From Channallabes apus (Eukaryota; Chordata; Actinopteri; Siluriformes; Clariidae), in assembly GCA_030522415.1 (NCBI GenBank), contig CM060115.1:8591579-8655578 (forward strand): a stretch of DNA of 64,000 bases, in the 5' to 3' direction. Below are positions 12,181 to 23,024 of this stretch, piece after piece. The position numbers were made by a program, and so were the translations under genes. The notes under the pieces are model-generated. The model did not search any database. It was not told the origin of the DNA and worked only from the letters and a program-made list of their open reading frames with translations. How positions within the stretch are numbered: position 1 is the stretch's first letter; each line of letters begins with the position of its first letter.

Positions 12181-12890
12181 AAAGAGCTGTCTTTTGTCTA
12201 CATGAAAAAGACAGGGTGGGGGAAAGCTAAAGCTCGATAAATCCGCCCGAATATACAGTAGTCTGCCAAGTAAGGTTTTATCCCAAGTCTCAAAGTTCTG
12301 TTCTTATAGAAAGTAAACAAACATTGGGCAACAGGAGGTGAGGTAGATTAAACTGAGAAAGACACACACTCTCTCAAGGAGATGAGTCGAGAATCCATCT
12401 GGTGTCCAAGCTGTAGTGCTAATTACAGAACCTGTGATGTCGACTGCATATAAATGACTGTGTCCTTCTTACAGTGTGATAAAAAGCACCTTTTTCTACA
12501 TCTTTTTCATGCTTAGCAGAGAAACACACTAAAGAGGAAGAGAGAAAGTAAGAAACAGATCAAAAAGACATCCTGTGCAAAAACATTGTGTTCTATAAAA
12601 TATGTAAAACAAATCTATTATTTATATTTCATGAATTCCTGACTGTCACACATATTTGTTTTTTGCCAAAGTTGGAACACACAATTGTAAAGAATTGTGC
12701 AGAAGTCTTTGTATGCTGTAGCATTCCAATTCCCCTTAAGTAGAATCATGGTCCAGCATGACAATGTCCTTGCACATAAGACATTTTAGCCGTAAGACAA
12801 AGGGACCTGTTCCATGGTATACTATATAGTACCGTTTTTCTTATTTGTTGATACAGCACTATAGCACGGTTCTACCATATTACATATTTT
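12181..12890. other. No gene seen; weak Tc1-type fragment
   Basis: Intergenic sequence. Around 12,650-12,790 the words GCTGTAGCATTCCAATTCCC and CCAGCATGACAATGTCC resemble the interior of a fish Tc1-type element. Both ends are gone. Confidence 0.35.
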
Positions 12891-12979
12891 GGTACAAACC
12901 GGATTCCAAAAAAGTTGGGACACTAAACCAATTGTGAATAAAAACTGAATGCAATGATGTGGAGATGGTGAGGAGACCA

Positions 12980-13938
12980 GTTTCTCAAGTTTAGAAATAG
13001 GAATGCTCTCCCATTCTTGTCTAATACTGTACAGGCCTCTAACTGTTCAATCGTCTTGGGCCTTCTTTGTCGCACCTTCCTCTTTATGATGCGCCAAATG
13101 TTCTCTACAGGGGAAAGATCTGGACTGCAGACTGGCCATTTCAGTACCCGGATCCTTCTCCTACGCAGCCATGATGTTGTGATTGATGCAGAATGTGGTC
13201 TGGCATTATCTTGTTGAAAAATGCAGGGTCTTCCCTGAAAGAGATGACGTCTGGATGGGAGCATATGTTGTTCTAGAACCTGAATATATTTTTCTGCATT
13301 GATGGTGCCTTTCCAGACATGCAAGCTGCCCAGGCCACACGCACTCATGCAACCCCATACCATCAGAGATGCAGGCTTCTGAACTGAGCGTTGATAACAA
13401 CTTGGGTTGTCCTTGTCCTCTTTGGTCCGGATGACATGGCGTCCCACATTTCCAACAAGAACTTCGAATCGTGACTCGTCTGACCACAGAACAGTCTTCC
13501 ATTTTGCCACACTCCATTTTAAATGATCCCTGGCCCAATGAAAACGCCTGTGCTTGTGGATCTTGCTTAGAAATGGCTTCTTCTTTGCACTGTCAAGTTT
13601 CAGCTGGCAACGGCGGATGGCACGGTGGATTGTGTTCACTGACAATGGTTTCTGGAAGTATTCCTGAGCCCATTCTGTGATTCCTTTACAGTAGCATTCC
13701 TGTTTGTGGTGCAGTGTCGTTTAAGGGCCCGGAGATCACGGGCATCCAGTATGGTTTTACGCCCTTGACCCTTACGCACAGAGATTGTTCCAGATTCTCT
13801 GAATCTTCGGATGATATTATGCATAGTTGATGATGATAACTGCAAAGTCTTTGGAATTTTTCGATGGGTAACACCTTTCTGATATTGCTCCACTATCTTT
13901 CTGTGCAACATTGTGGGAATTGGTGATCCTCTACCCAT
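12980..13938 (-). pseudogene. Tc1-family transposase pseudogene
   Basis: The enzyme would cut and paste its own element at TA sites. The likely start is the ATG at 13,936-13,938 (MGRGSPIP). An N-terminal paired-type helix-turn-helix (QYQKGVTHRK ... MHNIIRRFRESG) is followed by the GRKT-like linker. The catalytic triad is visible as WSDESRF, FQQDNARPH and SPVENIW, with 34 residues between the second Asp and the Glu, which is the Tc1 pattern. Two breaks are evident. Near 13,680 one T is missing from a run, shifting the frame between NATVKE and the next segment. At 13,027-13,031 a CTGTA insertion shifts the frame after QLEAC. Without that insertion the minus strand continues as IRQEWESIPISKLEKLVS, the expected Tc1 C-terminal segment. 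The last residues are lost by deletion. It is not functional. Confidence 0.9.
13025..13031. other. TACTGTA scar breaking the Tc1 transposase frame
   Basis: A 5-bp CTGTA (13,027-13,031) follows a TA inside a conserved protein-coding segment. Its removal restores the frame from EAC into IRQEWE. This is the best single-site evidence that TACTGTA in this window arises by insertion of C(A/T)GTA at TA. Confidence 0.85.
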
Positions 13939-14289
13939 CTTGGCTTCTGAGAGACACTGCCACTCTGAGAAGCTCTTTTTATACCCAATCATGTTGCCAA
14001 TTAACCTAATTACTGTTAATTGGTCTTCCAGCTCTTCGTTATTCTCAAATTTACTTTTTCCAGCCTCTTATTGCTACTTGTCCCAACTTTTTGGGGATTT
14101 GTTGACACCGTGAAATTTGGAATCAACATATTTTTCCTTTAAAATGATACATTTTCTCGTATTAAACTTTTGATCTGTCATCTATGTTCAATTCTGAATA
14201 AAATATTGACATTTGCCATCTCCACATCATTGCATTCAGTTTTTATTCACAATTTGTTTAGTGTCCCAACTTTTTTGGGATCCGGTTTG

Positions 14290-14725
14290 TACAAAGATGC
14301 ATCTATTATACTGTAGCCACTGTACATAACTGTACCCTGTACACTTGGTACTATGGACCACATTCAAGGATACTTTCAAAAATATATTACACAAGTATGT
14401 TTCCCATAATGGTAATATTCAGATTATATGGTAGCATTGTATATATGTAACATTTAATTAAATACCATAATGTACTTTAAAACCTCGGATATTACATGCG
14501 TACAGTAATGTGTAACTGCCCATACTAGTAGTATGTACTAGCATATCTAATATGGTACAGTGTGCACAAACATACAGTACAGTACCATAGTAGATACCTG
14601 ATGAAGTTTGGTACAGTAGCCACTGCGGTATCCGAGAAGTGCTATGGTATTCACAAAGGTATTGTGGCACACATCATGGTACTCTCGTGATACCCACCAT
14701 CTACCGGTACTCTATAAAGTTATGA
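14290..14725 (-). repeat. Dispersed GTAC-rich repeat, copy 1
   Basis: The segment from about 14,455 to 14,725 is an inverted homologue of 43,715-43,960. On the minus strand it starts CTTTATAGAGTACC and contains CAGGTATCTA, TATGTTTGT and AGTACATACTACT. It carries TACAGTA motifs at 14,573-14,584 (tandem) and 14,612-14,618 that copy 2 lacks. Its class is unknown. Confidence 0.6.
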
Positions 14726-14727
14726 CC

Positions 14728-14945
14728 TGGGGTTGCTTCTGTTGGTCAGGTCTAGGCTCAGCAACATTATGTGGCAATGAAGTCAGCTGATGACCTGAAT
14801 GTACTAAGTTATCCCATCTACAGAGTTCCCTGATGACATGGGCATTTTGTAAAAAGTGGTTCTACTGTAGGAGCATGAGGAATCATTTTCATACATTTTG
14901 TGTAATCAAAGCTAAAGGTCACTGAATAAAACCTTAGGAGTTTTT
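14728..14945 (+). mobile_element. Tc1-like transposase fragment
   Basis: Same family as 1-480: GGTTGCTTCTGTTGGTCAGG, GTGGCAATGAAGTCAGCTGA, GAGCATGAGGAATCATTTTC, then AATCAAAGCTAAAGG near the gene's 3' end. Internal deletions remove most of the catalytic part. TACTGTA at about 14,863 interrupts GTGGTTC ... GGAGCATGAGG. Confidence 0.6.
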
Positions 14946-17815
14946 TTTGTTTTGTTTCATATACTGTATGCACTTCTTTGTGCTGGTTTCCCATGGGAAA
15001 GCAAATGTGCTTTTTAGGCAATATATCATACAAATACAATCACATTTTTGCTGACAGGCTATGAGGAAGCATTTCTTAAACCGGTAGCCACAGTGACAAT
15101 TACTATCCACAAATAGGGCCTTACTTTGAAAAAGCATTGCTGCTTTAACAGATGATAGACGTCTGGATTGCAAGGCTACAACAGGACATACATTAAGCTC
15201 ATAATAATTATCCATTTGTGCTCAAATGCCAAGCCAAACAGTTCTGCTCGTGTAATTTCTCTCATTATCTCGTTGATTTGCTGAAAGGTCAGCATGATTT
15301 TATGGATGATCTGCCATCTCTTTTATAATGAACGTTTCCAGAGAGCAACACTTTATCGGGCAAACTATCAGTTATGAAAAGTAATTTACATCGTTTTTTG
15401 TTTTTTTTTCAAATGACAGTTATCTTTTTAAATCTGCAGTACTTTTTATTATGTGAGAGGTGCTTGTATTGAACTACTTAGTTAGGATAACAATTTGAGC
15501 TCTCTTGTCAAGCCATAACAAGATGCTCATGGCAACAGTTGCCTTTAAACAGTACAGTTAACTACAGTGGTGTCAAACTAATATCCATTTTGGGAAAAAT
15601 TTTCCAAGTGTGAAGTGGGAATCATTTGGACTGTGGAAATGGCGCCAACACATAAAATAATTCTTTAGTGTTACTATCAGGTTGATGTGGATATCCTCAT
15701 TGGGTCAGTAAGTCTTCGATAAGTATCGGCACCAGGTACATCCTCAGACAACAAAAAACAAATCACCGCATGCTGTTTTTCTTTCGTGCAAATCAGAAGA
15801 CCATTGCTGAAATTCAAGAGCAACTTGAGGGTCTGAGAGTCAGGAAGATTAAGCAGAAGGCCGACCTTTACTTTCCATCCAATCACAGTCGTGCCTGGAA
15901 GGTTTAGTGATATTAAGGAGATCTTTTTAGTTTTTTCTTTTGTCTGACTTGATCCGTCAGGGCTTCTAACTCACTTCTCTAAAGGTACGTAATATATGAT
16001 CAGCTCTTAAGACGGATGTTCCTTGAGAGAATTTATAAGGATAAGTTAACAATAACAGTATTGCAATGCAGATGATGTCTGTTTACACACCATATACAAG
16101 CACCTGTTCTAACACCAGGCTTCTCAATTGATCAGAACATGCTCTATATTTATTTATTAGACAGTCTGAGGAACCCCTGAAGTGGAACAGCGTATCATCA
16201 CATTGTTCCAGAGCGCCCTGGTACACATCTCATAAAGGCCTCTATTTAAATGCAAATTAGTCATACGGATATAATGTTAAGGACAGTGCGAATAGCTTAC
16301 TGTACGACAGTGTTACACTAGTGCTCTGGACACATTTATAATGCCACCTTGATGAATGCAGCTGGCACTGTCCCAGGAATGTGCCCGAGGCAAGCTGGCG
16401 GTTTTACCCATGATTTGGACACGCTGACCTTTTATGGTCACAACTGTAGATGCTAATGAAATTTAAATCAGTTTTTTATCAGTTTTGAGTTTCAGCAGTC
16501 CTGTTATTGTGTAGCCTTACAGGATTAGTCCACATTATGTAAATGAGATGTGGCTCCTGTTTTCATCATTTGTCCAGTAAGACTTAAAATATTGAAATGG
16601 CAAGTTGCCACTTATTTAATCGTATTGTTGAAACGAGCTAATCAGTAAAATTGAACGTCAGTTTCAAATTCCCGCCGTCATTCATATTGTATGAATTAGT
16701 ATCAGTTATAGTTTCCATGTCATTTTTCCATTGACTCTCCATCAGGGTTGCACGACGTGCTGCAGCATCCCAGCAGTGCCTTTTTGAAACTGTGTAACAT
16801 TCCACCCAATTAATTAGTGCTGTGCATCACCATTTGTAATGGCTGTCACTGATTAAGTAGTGCTCTTAGTGCATCAAAGTACAGTTGCCTCAGGGGCCAC
16901 AAAGGGATCATTGGTTTTAGTTATGCTGTAAAGAACAGTCTGTATTAATACATGACTAGAATAAGGGCAGGCAACAACAACAAAAAAAGCTGTCAAGTAG
17001 AATTTCTGTCTATTAAAACAAGCACTAATTAAAATTTGTACTTCAATGACCACAAAATGACCTTGCAGTCCACCACGTTTAAAACAGAGCTGTACTGTAG
17101 TTCTTCAACATGCAGCAAACAAACTCATATCACGATGCCTACTGTACAAAACTGATTGTGAGGAATTATTCGCCAGTGTGTAATGAACCTTAAGAAATGT
17201 AAATAAATCTTGCCTACAAAGCCTTTGTTTTATTCTTGTCTCCTCTTAAACGCTTACGACATTAAATGGTAATGAAACCTATAACTCACAAGCCCCTATT
17301 GAGGAATAATGGAAGTTTATGTTCAGGCCTGAGGGAGAATGCTGTTAAGTAAATTACCTTGATAGAATTAAAGGTTAACATCCACGTTCACTGTGCACAT
17401 AGTTTTTACTCTTCAATTGCATCACATTGAACAGAAAACCTTTTTGAAAAGAAAAAAAAATTGCAACAAAAATCATCCCAATATCAAACCACATTTGTTT
17501 AATATTAATGATTCTAAAAGCCTGACAAAAGAACAACCTTGCAAGCCGAAACAAATAGCAGTTTTTAATATGAAAATTAGCTGGATCTCAACCGTCTGAA
17601 ATAATTAGAAAACACTAGCAAAGGTTACTATCAATGCTAGCATTTCTGTTTGTAATACAGGGTGGTTAACATAATTCTGATGTCAGGAATCCATGTAAAG
17701 TCTATCTATGCTTACAAAAACTTAATTTCTTCATTTGTTGATATGTTCTTATCTTGTCTTCTGCCGCTAATCACAGCACCGCTAATAACTGTTGAACCAC
17801 AGTTAGCAAGATTAT
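14946..17815. other. Intergenic interval without recognised genes or transposons
   Basis: I find no exon with splice signals and no element with ends. The part from about 16,320 to 17,350 is free of recognised repeats and contains AATTAATTAG and GATTAAGTAG homeodomain-like words. It is a candidate for conserved noncoding sequence, which I cannot test. Confidence 0.3.
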
Positions 17816-18033
17816 TTTAGCAATTTCTGCACAAGTGTGTAACCAGTCATCAGTAAATAATAATTATTTTCACCAATATAATTCGCAACAACTAATCGAT
17901 AAAATCGATAATTATCGATAATGAAATTTGTTGTCAACGAATGCCGTTATCGATTAGTTGGGCTGCTCACGTTACTGAGGAACGCAACCACAAGATGCAC
18001 AAATACACACACAGATACACAGTCGCTCGCGCA

Positions 18034-18125
18034 ATGGAGGTTACAGAAGCGTTTGCAGGAAAAAGCGCGCGCCCCAAGTCCTCCCAGGTATGGGAGCAAT
18101 TTACAGTACATTAAACACCTCTTAT
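18034..18125 (+). pseudogene. hAT transposase N-terminus (pseudogene)
   Basis: An ATG at 18,034 opens MEVTEAFAGKSARPKSSQVW, followed by EQFT. This is like the segment just before the BED zinc finger in fish hAT transposases. TACAGTA at 18,102-18,108 then brings in a stop. Without the 5 bp the frame continues FTLNTS, as expected for the family. The sequence is cut off soon after by another repeat, so no BED finger or catalytic domain is present. Confidence 0.55.
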
Positions 18126-18475
18126 CGGGCGTTAAAATCGAGCGGATTTCTGCCGTTCGTAGTGTCCGGTGAGCGCGGATGAAGCGCCGAGGCTTTTCCA
18201 CACATGTGGGCGCCCCTAGCGACGGGAAGGAATTGGCCTAGAAAAAAAAAAAGGAGTCAGTGAGAGAGTTCACACTTGCTTTGGTGATGTGCGTTTGTCC
18301 GGCTGCGTGGTTATACGGCGTAAAAAGAAAAAACCGTTGCATGCAGATTTTTCTTGCTGTTCAAATCCCAACGAACGCAAGGGAAACACTTCTATCGTTT
18401 TCTTCGCGTTCATTTTATGCTTCGGAGGACCGGATATATCCCATGATTCTATACACAGGGAATATACACTGAATA
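18125..18475 (+). repeat. Unclassified repeat, copy 1 (inverted copy at 62,190-62,460)
   Basis: Shared blocks, inverted in the second copy, include GTCCGGTGAGCGCGGATGAAG, GACGTGCGTTTGTCCGGCTG (with small differences), TCAAATCCCAACGAACGCAA and CATTTTATGCTTC. GC-rich and noncoding. It may be a MITE, because GTTCACAC ... words occur near its edges. Confidence 0.6.
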
Positions 18476-18492
18476 TGTCAGTGTATTTTTTA

Positions 18493-18496
<4 letters not shown>

Positions 18497-18547
<51 letters not shown>
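18497..18547. repeat. (AT)n microsatellite
   Basis: About 25 AT units. Confidence 0.95.
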
Positions 18548-18550
<3 letters not shown>

Positions 18551-18591
18551 TGCCGTCTGCAATTTTTGTTAAAAACAAAAATGTTGATTTA

Positions 18592-18923
18592 CAAACCGGA
18601 TTCCAAAAAAGTTGGGACACTAAACAAATTGTGAATAAAAACTGAATGCAATGATGTGGAGATGGCAAATGTCAATATTTTATTCAGAATAGAACATAAA
18701 TCACGGAACAAAAGTTTAAACTGAGAAAATGTATCATTTTAAGGGAAAAATATGGTGAATCAAAATGTCATGGTGTCAACAAATCGCAAAAAAGTTGGGA
18801 CAAGGCCATTTTCACCAGTGTGTGGCATCTCCCCTTCTTCTTACAACACTCAACAGACGTCTGGGGACCGAGGAGACCAGTTTCTCAAGTTTAGAAATAG
18901 GACACAATTTGGAATCCGGTTTG
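18592..18923. mobile_element. Tc1-derived MITE of the 12,895 family
   Basis: Flanked by TA (18,590-18,591; 18,924-18,925). It begins CAAACCGGATTCC and ends GGAATCCGGTTTG. It keeps about 230 bp of one end and the GACCAGTTTCTCAAGTTTAG piece of the transposase C-terminus, so it is an internal-deletion product of the same Tc1 family. It has no TAC(A/T)GTA motif. Confidence 0.92.
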
Positions 18924-19506
18924 TACATAAAATAAGGTTTAAATGTCAAAATTAAAGATCATTAAACTCTATATGTGGCTTTTGCATTTTTGAAAGTTTA
19001 CTTTTATACATAAATAATACCCTGATTTATTGTTTTATATAGTTAAGCAAAACATCAAATTAAAGCGTTCAGTTTTACCCGATTAATCGATTAATCGAAA
19101 AAATAATCGCCCAACTAATTGATTATCAAAATAATCGTTAGTTGCAGCCCTCGTGAAAATGTACAATATTTTAAAAAAGAGAACGCAAAAATCAAATTGA
19201 AAGTGATGATAGTAGGGGATTAAAAATTAAATGACCAGTTAGTATGATTGTAATTATGTCCTGCTAGCAAAACAGCTGCTAGTGGTGCTACGAACAAGAT
19301 CTGAAAACCTCAACAAATCTCGATCTCTGTATTGATCAAATGTTTCTTTTTGAAGAAAATTTAGAATACCAAGTACAAATAAAAGAAAACTAAACTTAAT
19401 TTAAATGAATAAATACTAGTTTTTTCGCCCTTAGCATATTTATGCATATAGCAGCACTACATTATAAATAAAAATGTTAACTTTGCTAATTTTATTTTTG
19501 CAATTA

Positions 19507-19988
19507 CAGTGGAACCTCGGATTGTGAGTAACGCAGTTTACGAGTGTTCCGCAAAACGAGCAAAGATTTTTAATACATTTTGACTTGAAAAACGAGCATT
19601 GTCGTGGTTTACGAGCACAGAGTATCATGTATAACGCATGCACTTCTTGTTTTGACCCCGAGCGTCACGTCATCACAACTGAGCCAACGGTTTTTCTGTC
19701 TCTTGCGCTGCCGAATTGTAGGTAAACGTCTCCCTTCTGGGTGAATACATTCACACACACACACAAACACACACACTCTATCTCGGCTTTACAGTCCCCC
19801 CTCCTCTCAGGTTCCCAAACAAACTCTGCTCTGTCGTGATTCTAAAGTGCTGGTTAATTTGTTTTTGTTGTTGTTGTTGTTTTACTTTACAGCAGTGATT
19901 CTGTTAGTATGCGCTCACGTGAGTGTGACTAGCGATGTTCCGTGCAGTCTCTCCGTTAATGTGTGTGTGTGTGTGTGTGCACACGCAC

Positions 19989-20039
<51 letters not shown>

Positions 20040-20310
20040 ATTACACACACACAACGCCTGCGTGCACAAACGGAAACACTTATCTGTCTGGATTTATTTT
20101 TACGTTTTTTTTTAAAGGTAAAGTTCAGGTTAATTTGTTTTATTTTTACTTTATTTTTTGTGTTAATTATTTTTATGTATTTATTTTTTGGGGCTGTAGA
20201 ACGAATACTTTGAGTTTCCATTATTTCCTATGGGGAAAAAAAATTGGTTTACGAGTGTTTTGGGACACGAACCAACTTCCGGAACGAATTATGCTCGTAA
20301 TCCTGGCTTA
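19507..20310. mobile_element. pogo/Tigger-like MITE, copy 1
   Basis: The left end after TA is CAGTGGAACCTCGGATTGTGAG. The interior near the right end has CCATTATTTCCTATGGGG, GGAACGAATTATGCTCGTAA, and a decayed terminus. The CAGTGGAACCTCGG terminus is of the pogo/Tigger type as I recall it. CA and GT microsatellites expanded inside. There is no transposase. Confidence 0.6.
19740..20055. repeat. CA/GT microsatellites
   Basis: A short CA tract lies at 19,752-19,776, then (GT)n at 19,961-19,978 followed by (CA)n at 19,993-20,035. The GT and CA arms can pair. Frames of Cys-Val or His-Thr repeats across it are artefacts. Confidence 0.9.
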
Positions 20311-20392
20311 ATTTTTAGGAATAAGTCCACGCAGTAGGTAGTCCTGACTCATTTTTCAGCTCATTATGTGAGCTTTTCCACATAATTTTCCA

Positions 20393-20890
20393 TTTTCAAT
20401 TTCTGCATGTGTGTAACCACATCAGTGACTAATAATATTTTTTCACACCAATATAATTCACAATTGGAAAAAAATTTACAATGTAAAGAAAAGAAGAATG
20501 CAAAAATCTAATTAACAGTGATGACAGTGGAGGATTCAAAATAAAAGACGAGTTAGCACAATTGTATTAGGTCCTGCTAGTAAACCAGCTGCGAGTGGTG
20601 CTAGGAACAAGATCTGAAAACCTCAACAAATCTCGATCTCTGTGTAGTTTGAACGTTCCCTTGTAAAGAAAATCTGCATCATACTTTTAGAATTGCAAAA
20701 ATAATATTAAGTAAAAATAACAGAGAACAAAACTTACTGTAATTTAGATTAATAAACATGACAGTTTTCGTGAATGTTTTGCTAGTATTTTCTCATTATT
20801 AGCAAAGCATATTATTATAAGCATATTTATACATAATGTAGCTGCAGTACATTATAAATAAAAATGCTAACTCTGCAAATGATTTAATAT
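20393..20890 (+). repeat. Local duplication, unit B (no hAT element)
   Basis: Direct homologue of unit A. At the position of the hAT element it reads CACCAATATAATTCACAATTGG. It has TACTGTA at 20,735-20,741, where unit A reads AAACTTAATTTAAATG without the extra five bases. Confidence 0.75.
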
Positions 20891-20894
20891 ATAA

Positions 20895-22074
20895 TAATGT
20901 TATCTTTGAAATTCTATTATCACAGTTAATACTTTAAACCAGTACTAATTTTGCTGTAATCAGTGGTGATTGTTTAGATGCTACTTTTCATAGCTTAAAA
21001 CAAATAATTTACCTTACCTTTTTAATATTTTCAGCATATTTCAGACACAATACCTCTATTGACCTGATAATTAACAATACAGAAATCTGGATTTAAAGCA
21101 ATACTGTTAGGGTATTTATTTGCTCACTGCAGTTGCTGGCAGAGAATGAGTTAATATAAACTGAAATACAGCATTAATGCAGGAGGTACAGTATAGTGTG
21201 AGCCGAGACTCAGGTTTATCAATTCAATTTGTTTCTCCAATAGAATTGAACTGTCACGAAAGAGCCGACCCAAGTCACAGCTCCGCCTTTCTAATATACC
21301 GCCAAAAAGACCTATTCATTTCAGGCTTCAGTGCTGAAACAGAGAGAGAGAGTCCTGAAATGTGCTACAGTCCAGGCTATGTATTTAATCATTTTGTCAC
21401 AGGAAGACAACAGACTGGCGCTTGATATGGTTGCAGGGCCAGGGGCTGTACAGTCTGGGTAAATGGGCATGAGTTTGGGCAGATGGACAGCTATTTTAGC
21501 TTGAAATAATCATTATGATTTTTTCAGAACTACAGACCATTCCTGATTTACTTGATACAGTGTTGAGATAGCACATATTATTATTTTCAAGAAAGACAAA
21601 GTTACATTTTAGTCCTAACTCATTTTATAAAATTGAGGCACCACTTACAGTAATGTTACTATTTTCCAGAACCTTGTTCCCCAGAAACATGGGACTAGTC
21701 CATTTAGCAATTTTCCAAAAACATGCATGCACACTATACCCATTTTCCAAAAGCTCTGAGCTATTGAATGATATAATTTTCTAGAAAGCATGAGCTATTC
21801 TCCAAAGATTTGGACCTAATACTGTCATAGTTTTTAGGAATACATCCACTTAAACATTTTTTTTTTTAAACATAGGGCTAGTCCTGACCCATTTTATAGA
21901 ATTGCTGAGAATTGCTTTCCATATAACAGTTTTCCAGAACATGTTGTTTATTCACAATTATTTTCTAGTAAAATGGAGCGAGTGATGACCATTTATTCAT
22001 AAACAGTGCATTAGTTTGTGTCCATTTTCCAGAAATGTGGAAACAGATTATACAGTTATTTTCAAGAAATATAG
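20895..22074. other. No gene seen
   Basis: AT-rich intergenic DNA. From about 21,640 to 22,060 there is a loose repetition of CATTTTCCAGAA-like words, perhaps a very degenerate tandem array. No transposon ends were recognised. Confidence 0.3.
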
Positions 22075-22197
22075 ATCTAGAGCAGGGGTGGCGAACCTGT
22101 TTGCCATAATGAGCCAAAAAAAAATATTTATCACTACAAAGAGTCACACAACAGATGTGCAAACAACAGAATCACAACTTATACACTTAATTACATA

Positions 22198-22680
22198 ATA
22201 CCGCTATCTCACCTAAGCGGTTTCGCGCGGTGGACGGAAGTACGGTTCATTATGATTCACCGCGAGTTTTTGGCGCTGTGAGTACGTTTCCATCTTTCCG
22301 CGCGAAAAATTAAACGTTTAATTTCTTTGCCGGTCCTCGCGGAAGTCCTTACAGAACTTCACGGAGCGACAGCGGAACGTCGGCGAGCAATCACGGCGAC
22401 TCACGGTGCCTAACTCCGCAGTTCTCATGGATTTTAATACCCCTATCTCACCTATGCGGTTTGACTCTCGGTGAGATGTGGTGTCGGGCACCATGAGTTG
22501 CCGCGATTGCCCGCCGACGTTCCGCTGACGTTCCGTGAAGTTCGCCAAGGTCCGCAAAGTTCCGCGAGGCCCGCCAAAAAAATTAAACATGTTTAATTTT
22601 TATCGCGGAAAGATGGAAACGTACCACAACGGCATTTACGGCCACCGCGCGAAACTGCATAGGTGAGATAGCGGTATAAT
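22198..22680. mobile_element. Foldback MITE nested in the hAT element
   Basis: Two long arms of about 230 bp face each other. The left arm begins ATACCGCTATCTCACCTAAG and the right arm ends in its complement, CATAGGTGAGATAGCGGTAT. Inside both arms the blocks TTTCGCGCGGTGG, ACGTTTCCATCTTTCCGCG, AATTAAAC ... GTTTAATT, CGGAACGTCGGCG and GTGAGATAG recur in mirror order. The whole element could fold into one imperfect hairpin. It is CpG-rich, unlike its surroundings, and has no coding capacity. The family is not known to me. Confidence 0.8.
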
Positions 22681-22684
22681 CAGC

Positions 22685-23024
22685 CTACCTCCTTTTATTT
22701 GACTCAGTGGGACACTTGGTTTCCACAATCTTTTTTAAGTCTGGCTTGTATTCAGTCGTAGTAAATCTTTCACGTGTGACAGTAAGAGCAGAGCGATGTT
22801 TGATTTCACTTGTTTCAGTGTCGAAAAAAGAGATTCACAGATGTAAGTTGACCCAAACATTGACAGTAGTTTGAGTGGAGCCTGTTTGACATTGAGATAT
22901 CTCTCAATCGGCACAATCTTCCAAAACTCCACGGTTCCTTCCTTCCATTCAGACAAAAATGTTCTGTGCTCATCTTCGTATTTGGGCTTAGCTGTACGCT
23001 TCCCTGACTCTGCCATGATGATTG
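22685..23024 (-). pseudogene. hAT transposase C-terminal fragment (dimerisation domain)
   Basis: The minus strand encodes ESGKRTAKPKYEDEHRTF near 23,000, then FGSTYICESLFSTLKQVKS, the hATC dimerisation signature as found in ZBED/GTF2IRD2-like hAT proteins. One frameshift follows; another frame then gives EYKPDLKKIVETKCPTES and a stop near the 3' terminus. The catalytic RNase H-like core is missing. Confidence 0.75.

Larger units (their letters stand above)
12895..14289 (-). mobile_element. Tc1-like DNA transposon, near-complete but defective
   Basis: Bounded by TA dinucleotides (12,893-12,894 and 14,290-14,291). Inverted ends of about 70 bp start CAAACCGGATTCC on the left and end GGATCCGGTTTG on the right. 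It encodes a DD34E transposase on the minus strand, broken by frameshifts. Sequence between the left inverted repeat and the transposase C-terminus appears deleted, since the gene runs almost directly into the TIR. A 332-bp derivative of the same family lies at 18,592-18,923. Confidence 0.92.
17893..19155 (+). mobile_element. hAT-type transposon remnant with nested insertions
   Basis: The left part carries ACTAATCGATAAAATCGATAATTATCGATAATG. The right end, CGATTAATCGATTAATCG ... GTTAGTTGCAGCCCT, is a terminus widespread in fish hAT elements. The extreme left end is missing. Inside are the beginning of a transposase frame, an unclassified repeat, an (AT)n run and a Tc1-derived MITE. Only a few dozen transposase codons remain. 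Confidence 0.65.
17822..19504 (+). repeat. Local duplication, unit A (interrupted by a hAT element)
   Basis: Flanks of the hAT insertion (17,822-17,892 and 19,156-19,504) match 20,393-20,890 in the same order and orientation. Shared words include GTGTGTAACCA, CACCAATATAATTC, GGTGCTA, AACAAGATCTGAAAACCTC and CATTATAAATAAAAATG. Unit B lacks the hAT element, so it shows roughly the empty site. Confidence 0.75.

Noticed and set aside
13687..13693. TACAGTA in the Tc1 transposase near the NATVKE codons
   Set aside because: Here the motif is native coding sequence that fits the protein frame, so I do not count it as a scar.
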